A DNA stretch of 10,094 nt from JBOFEH01 sp051650265 (GTDB lineage Bacteria; Bacillota; Clostridia; Lachnospirales; Cellulosilyticaceae). The stretch is taken from assembly GCA_051650265.1 (NCBI GenBank), contig JBOFIR010000251.1:1-10094 (forward strand), written 5' to 3'. Below are positions 6,865-10,094 of this stretch, one piece after another (the first letter of the stretch is position 1; the number at the start of each line of letters is the position of its first letter). A program made the translations under genes and the position numbers. The notes beneath the pieces are model-generated. The model saw only the letters and a program-made list of their open reading frames with translations. It did no database searches and was not told the origin of the DNA.

Positions 6865-6893
6865 ATTATTGCACCTTTACTACTTCATGTCTA
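6865..6893 (-). promoter_or_regulatory. Near-consensus sigma-A promoter of the 83-residue gene
   Basis: On the minus strand TAGACA (6893-6888), a 17-base spacer and AATAAT (6870-6865). Each box differs from consensus at one position and the spacing is ideal. The start of transcription would be near 6858, giving a leader of about 35 bases before ATG 6823. Confidence 0.65.
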
Positions 6894-6910
6894 GTTCCCT
6901 ATACGGTTAT

Positions 6911-6925
6911 TTTGGGCTTCCCAAA
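6911..6925 (-). terminator. Short hairpin just after the binding-protein stop (weak terminator candidate)
   Basis: TTTGGG (6911-6916) and CCCAAA (6920-6925) form a 6-bp stem with a 3-base loop, 3 bases after the stop of the binding-protein gene. There is no T run behind it on the minus strand, so termination here may be leaky. Confidence 0.3.
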
Positions 6926-6928
6926 GAT

Positions 6929-7939
6929 TTATTCGTAAAGAATAGGTTTGATATCTTCATCCTCCATATTGGTTTTGTCATACCATTTGAATCCTGTATC
7001 GATGAATTCTGGATTTGTTTCACCTTTATAAGCTTTATAAGCAGCTTCTACAGCTTTGTAGCCAATACCTACTGGGTCCTGAGAGACAGCACCTGCTACT
7101 ATGCCCTCTTTGATCCCATCAAGTAAGAGTTTACCTGAGTCAAATCCTACCATTACAATATCTGTTTTGTTAAGCTCTTTCGCAGCGTTCATAACCCCTA
7201 CGATACTGCCTTCATTTGCACCAAACATCCCTTTAATATCTGGATTTGCTGTGATAATTGCTTTAGCAGCCTCTGTTGATTTTGCATGGTCCCCGTCACC
7301 GTATTGTACTGGAACAACCTCAATATTAGGGAATTCTTTTTGCATTGTTTCTACGAATCCATCACGACGATCTACCCCTGTTTTACTTGTTTGGTCATGT
7401 ACAACCAAGCCTACTTTCCCTTCGTTTCCAATGAGCTTTGCCAGATGGCGTGCAGCCTCTGCTGCTGCTGCATAGTTATCGGTTGCACAAGTCGTTTTGA
7501 CGATAGGGCTATCTACCCCTGAGTCAAATCCAATAACAGGAATACCTGCTGCCTCTGCTTTTTCTAACAAAGGTGTTGCTGCCTTTGAATCCAGCGCCGC
7601 CAAACAAATTGCTTGTGGCTTTTTGGCTAAAGCGGTTTGTAACATATCAAGTTGCTTATCCACTTGCGCTTCTGTTTCTGGTCCTTCAAAGGTAATCTCC
7701 ACGCCATAGTCAGCTGCTGCTTTTTCTGCACCGAGCTTCACCGCTTGCCAGAATTGATGTTGAAACCCTTTTGACACGACTGGAATATATATTTTTTCTG
7801 CACCCTCAGTTTTTGTCTCTTCAGCTGTTTGCGTTGTTTCCGTTTTGTTTTCGACAGGTGTTGTTGCCTTCTGGCCACATCCTACCCCTATTCCCATTGT
7901 AAGTATTGCTGCTAATCCTAAAACCAATGCTTTTTTCAT
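6929..7939 (-). CDS. Sugar ABC transporter substrate-binding lipoprotein (RbsB-like)
   Basis: A 336-residue protein from ATG 7939, preferred because GGGGGG (7954-7949) lies 9 bases before it; ATG 7945 is in frame but only 3 bases from the SD. A lipoprotein signal peptide (MKKALVLGLAAILTMGIGVG) ends at Cys21 in the lipobox GVGC, followed by a Thr/Glu-rich linker to about residue 45. The mature part is a periplasmic-binding-protein type 1 fold of the ribose class (Peripla_BP_4): QAICLAALDSKAATPLLEKA, GIPVIGFDSGVDS, GRDG-like VDRRDGFVE, and IVMVGFDSG. It would sit on the outer face of the membrane and pass a sugar to the permease. The sugar cannot be named. It is the last gene of the operon, 75-80 bases behind the permease, with a hairpin between. 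Confidence 0.9.
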   Translation of the reverse strand: MKKALVLGLAAILTMGIGVGCGQKATTPVENKTETTQTAEETKTEGAEKIYIPVVSKGFQHQFWQAVKLGAEKAAADYGVEITFEGPETEAQVDKQLDMLQTALAKKPQAICLAALDSKAATPLLEKAEAAGIPVIGFDSGVDSPIVKTTCATDNYAAAAEAARHLAKLIGNEGKVGLVVHDQTSKTGVDRRDGFVETMQKEFPNIEVVPVQYGDGDHAKSTEAAKAIITANPDIKGMFGANEGSIVGVMNAAKELNKTDIVMVGFDSGKLLLDGIKEGIVAGAVSQDPVGIGYKAVEAAYKAYKGETNPEFIDTGFKWYDKTNMEDEDIKPILYE

Positions 7940-7991
7940 TTTCATTTACCCCCCTATTTTGTTCTACAAGCTTACATTCTTCACTTTATTT

Positions 7992-8012
7992 TTTAACTCA
8001 TCACGAGTTAAA
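7992..8012 (-). promoter_or_regulatory. Hairpin in the gap between permease and binding-protein genes
   Basis: TTTAACTC (7992-7999) and GAGTTAAA (8005-8012) form a perfect 8-bp stem with a 5-base loop. On the minus strand it is followed by A-rich, not T-rich, sequence, so it is not a standard terminator. Its place, just before the gene for the binding protein, suggests a processing or RNA-stability element that lets the binding protein be made in excess of the membrane components. Confidence 0.45.
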
Positions 8013-8020
8013 CACTTAGA

Positions 8021-9043
8021 TTATTGCGCCTTACGCTTACGCAGTTGATCCAGTAGTACTGCTAAGACAAGGACACCACCTGTAATCACGATTTGCCACT
8101 CCTGGGCAACCCCCATTACTTTGAGGCCATTTGTCAAAGTACTAATGATAAATGCACCAATTACTGTGCCCAAAATTGTTCCTTCCCCACCTGCCATAGA
8201 GGTCCCACCGATTACAACAGATGCAATAGCATCGAGTTCATAGCCTTGCCCAAGGGCAGGCTGGGCAGAATCAAGCCGTGCAGCCATGACCATACCTGCT
8301 ACCCCTGCAAATGCACCACACAGTGCATAAATTGCTATTTTCCATTTTTGAACGTTAACGCCTGAGAGTCTTGTTGCTTCTTCGTTGCTTCCAATGGCAA
8401 AGTTATAACGCCCTAGCTTTGTTTTATTCAGAATGATGCCTGCGATAAGCGCCATCCCTAAGAAAATGAAAATACCGTTTGGAATACTGTATTTTCCGCC
8501 TTCACCAAACTTGATGATTGATCCTAGTGTGATCTGTCTAAATCCTGGTGTATCGCTGAAATAGATGGGTTTGGTTCCTGAGACCACAAGGGATAAACCT
8601 TTTGTCATCATCATCATACCCAGTGTCGCAATGAATGGCTGTAATTTCAAGCGCGCTACAAGTGTCCCACTGATCAACCCACAAAATGTTCCTGTTAAGA
8701 TTGCCGTCACAATCCCCACCCAAATAGGCATCCCTGCGTTGGTAATCACAACACCTGCCATAACAGATGAGAATGTCATGACTGTCCCAATAGATAGATC
8801 AATGCCCCCTGTAATAATGACAAATATAATACCTAATGCCAAAATCCCATTGACACAAGTGGATAACATAATGGATACCACATTATCAAAAGTCAAGAAA
8901 TAGGGTGATGCGCATGTAAAGAAAACCATCAGTAAGATTAATGCGCCAAATGCAAGAAACTTCTGCATCGTTGCTACATTTAATCCCCTTTTCTTTGTGA
9001 GACCCAATGCCTCCTCATTACCTTTTTTAATCACCTTTTTCAT
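8021..9043 (-). CDS. Ribose-type sugar ABC transporter permease (RbsC-like)
   Basis: A 340-residue membrane protein of the BPD_transp_2 family, close to the usual RbsC length of about 320. The ATG at 9043 has GGGGGG about 9 bases upstream, and the gene begins 14 bases after the ATPase stop. Family marks in order: first membrane helix near 28-46, TGGIDLSIGTVMTFSSV (78-94), the cytoplasmic loop that contacts the ATPase (GRYNFAIGSNEEATRLSGVN, 211-230), GYELDAIASVVIGGTSMAGG (267-286) with GTILGTVIGA after it, and a basic C-terminus. It forms, probably as a homodimer, the channel through which the sugar enters. The N-terminal 22 residues are lysine-rich and lie in the cytoplasm. Confidence 0.92.
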   Translation of the reverse strand: MKKVIKKGNEEALGLTKKRGLNVATMQKFLAFGALILLMVFFTCASPYFLTFDNVVSIMLSTCVNGILALGIIFVIITGGIDLSIGTVMTFSSVMAGVVITNAGMPIWVGIVTAILTGTFCGLISGTLVARLKLQPFIATLGMMMMTKGLSLVVSGTKPIYFSDTPGFRQITLGSIIKFGEGGKYSIPNGIFIFLGMALIAGIILNKTKLGRYNFAIGSNEEATRLSGVNVQKWKIAIYALCGAFAGVAGMVMAARLDSAQPALGQGYELDAIASVVIGGTSMAGGEGTILGTVIGAFIISTLTNGLKVMGVAQEWQIVITGGVLVLAVLLDQLRKRKAQ

Positions 9044-9057
9044 TGCTATACGCCCCC

Positions 9058-10094
9058 CTATACCTCTCTCTTAGTTGCATATTTCATAATTTCTTCCTGG
9101 CTTGCCTGACTCCTATCTAATTCCCCAGTGATCCGGCCTTCGCACATCACAAGAATACGATTACTCATACGTAGTATTTCTGGTAATTCAGAGGAAATCA
9201 TAATAATCGATTTCCCTTCTTGTGCAAGCTCGGAGAGTAATTTATAAATCTCACTTTTAGCCCCCACATCGATCCCTCTTGTAGGCTCATCAAATATCAA
9301 AATGTCACAGTTCTTAAGGAGCCATTTTGCAATAACGACTTTTTGTTGATTGCCGCCGGATAAGTTTTTTAATTTTTGTTTAGACCCAGGTGTTTTGATC
9401 CTTAACTTCTCAATGTATTGTTTGCTAATCTCTGTAATATGCTTGAAGTTCGTAAATCCAACTTTATTTGTAAACTGATTGATTGATGCTAATGAAATGT
9501 TTTCCTCTACCGATTCATCAAGTGTCAGCCCATAGCGCTTTCTATCTTCAGAAAGATACCCGATCCCATGATTGACTGCATCTTCACATTTTGAAATCCT
9601 AACTTTTTGTCCCTTAACAAAAATCTCACCCGAATCCATACGATCTGCGCCAAAGATCCCCCTTGCAACTTCTGTTCTCCCCGCACCCATTAGTCCTGCT
9701 ATTCCCAGGATTTCACCCTTATGTAACTTAAAACTCACGTCTCTGATTGCGTTTCCCTTATTTAGGTTTTTCACTTCAAGTACAACCTCATTTTTATCTG
9801 TGTCATTGCGTTCATTGGCCGTCTCATAGATTGTTCGACCCACCATCATATGAATCACTTCATCCATTTCTACCTCTTTAGTATTGACCGTATTCACGTA
9901 GGTACCATCTCTCATAATCGTAATACGATCTGTAATCTCCTTGATCTCTTCCATACGATGAGAGATATAGACAATCCCTACTCCTTTTTCTTTAAGGCGA
10001 TTGATCATCTTGAAAAGCGCTTCTATTTCTGATTCTGTCAGTGCAGCTGTTGGCTCATCCATCACCAATATGGAGGATTCAAAAGAAAGTGCTT
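9058..10094 (-). CDS. Ribose-type sugar ABC transporter ATP-binding protein (RbsA-like), 5' part outside window
   Basis: The frame is open to the window edge; TTG 10068 is internal, since the residues before it (ALSFESSIL) run straight into the Walker B of the first ATPase domain, ILVMDEPTAALT. After that come the first H-loop (ISHRMEEI), then a complete second ATPase domain: degenerate Walker A GLMGAGRTE, signature LSGGNQQKVVIAKWL, Walker B ILIFDEPTRGID, and MISSELPEI where serine replaces the H-loop histidine. GLMGAGRTE and the Ser are normal for the second half of RbsA/XylG/MglA-type proteins. About 345 codons are seen of the usual 500. It powers the importer and is the first of the three genes visible here; the operon promoter lies outside. 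Confidence 0.93.
   Translation of the reverse strand, partial: ALSFESSILVMDEPTAALTESEIEALFKMINRLKEKGVGIVYISHRMEEIKEITDRITIMRDGTYVNTVNTKEVEMDEVIHMMVGRTIYETANERNDTDKNEVVLEVKNLNKGNAIRDVSFKLHKGEILGIAGLMGAGRTEVARGIFGADRMDSGEIFVKGQKVRISKCEDAVNHGIGYLSEDRKRYGLTLDESVEENISLASINQFTNKVGFTNFKHITEISKQYIEKLRIKTPGSKQKLKNLSGGNQQKVVIAKWLLKNCDILIFDEPTRGIDVGAKSEIYKLLSELAQEGKSIIMISSELPEILRMSNRILVMCEGRITGELDRSQASQEEIMKYATKREV

Noticed and set aside
7101..7475. Long open frames on the plus strand opposite the binding protein and permease
   Set aside because: They are shadows of strongly supported minus-strand genes, have no SD and encode low-complexity Ser/Ala/Pro-rich sequence.
6929..10094. Assignment of the importer to ribose, galactose or autoinducer-2
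   Set aside because: The binding-site residues cannot be matched to one sugar by eye, and no kinase, isomerase, lsr gene or other catabolic gene is in the window.
1..10094. CRISPR arrays, tRNA/rRNA genes, phage or defence genes
   Set aside because: No regularly spaced repeats, no tRNA-like cloverleaf and no recognisable defence or phage protein were seen on either strand.

Overview
The window looks like low-GC Firmicutes DNA, probably Clostridia. The signs are AT-rich spacers, G-rich Shine-Dalgarno (SD) sequences a few bases before most starts, a HAAS-domain membrane protein, a FIST protein paired with a soluble chemoreceptor, and a ribose-type ABC importer with a lipoprotein binding component. 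Genus cannot be settled from sequence reading alone; a Lachnospirales-like clostridium would fit. Almost everything is transcribed from the minus strand, and only one (damaged) gene lies on the plus strand.

Layout: (1) 1-605, minus, a TraX-family membrane protein cut by the window edge. (2) About 791-1618, plus, a MurR/RpiR-type regulator whose 5' end is broken; the reading frame carries a stop in the DNA-binding domain, and the start offered by the open frame (TTG 887) has no SD. Inside it, on the minus strand, sits a perfect hairpin followed by a T run that looks like the terminator of the next minus-strand gene. The 185 bases between TraX and the regulator hold no gene I can support. (3) 1686-2645, minus, a HAAS/DUF1700 protein with about six membrane helices but no PadR partner; a 17-codon upstream ORF with a very strong SD overlaps its start, and a TATAAT box lies just upstream. 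(4) 2778-3003: a 16-bp terminator hairpin, then the decayed 3' end of an Rpn-type nuclease/transposase gene that runs into the end of the chemoreceptor gene. (5) 2991-5058, minus, a two-gene unit: FIST-domain sensor, then a soluble methyl-accepting chemotaxis protein. (6) 5189-5249, two abutting hairpins that close the next unit. (7) 5275-6378, minus, a 367-residue protein of unknown family with its own promoter. (8) 6502-6572, a 31-bp-stem hairpin touching the stop of a small acidic protein (6572-6823), which has its own near-consensus promoter. (9) 6929-10094, minus, a sugar ABC importer in the order ATPase (cut by the window edge), permease, binding lipoprotein, with a hairpin in the gap before the binding protein.

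How the genes work together: the importer is one operon in which a periplasmic-type binding lipoprotein delivers a monosaccharide-like ligand to the permease/ATPase; the actual sugar is not shown, since no catabolic gene is present. The FIST protein and the chemoreceptor very probably form one signalling unit, with the FIST protein supplying the sensing that the receptor (no membrane segment, no obvious sensor domain) lacks. The other genes appear to be single-gene transcription units separated by strong hairpins. The most interesting points are the FIST-receptor pair, the transposase scar at the receptor's 3' end, the broken regulator, the mini-ORF before the HAAS gene, and the two proteins of unknown family. 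Several starts were moved downstream of the longest open frame because a good SD sits before the internal ATG.
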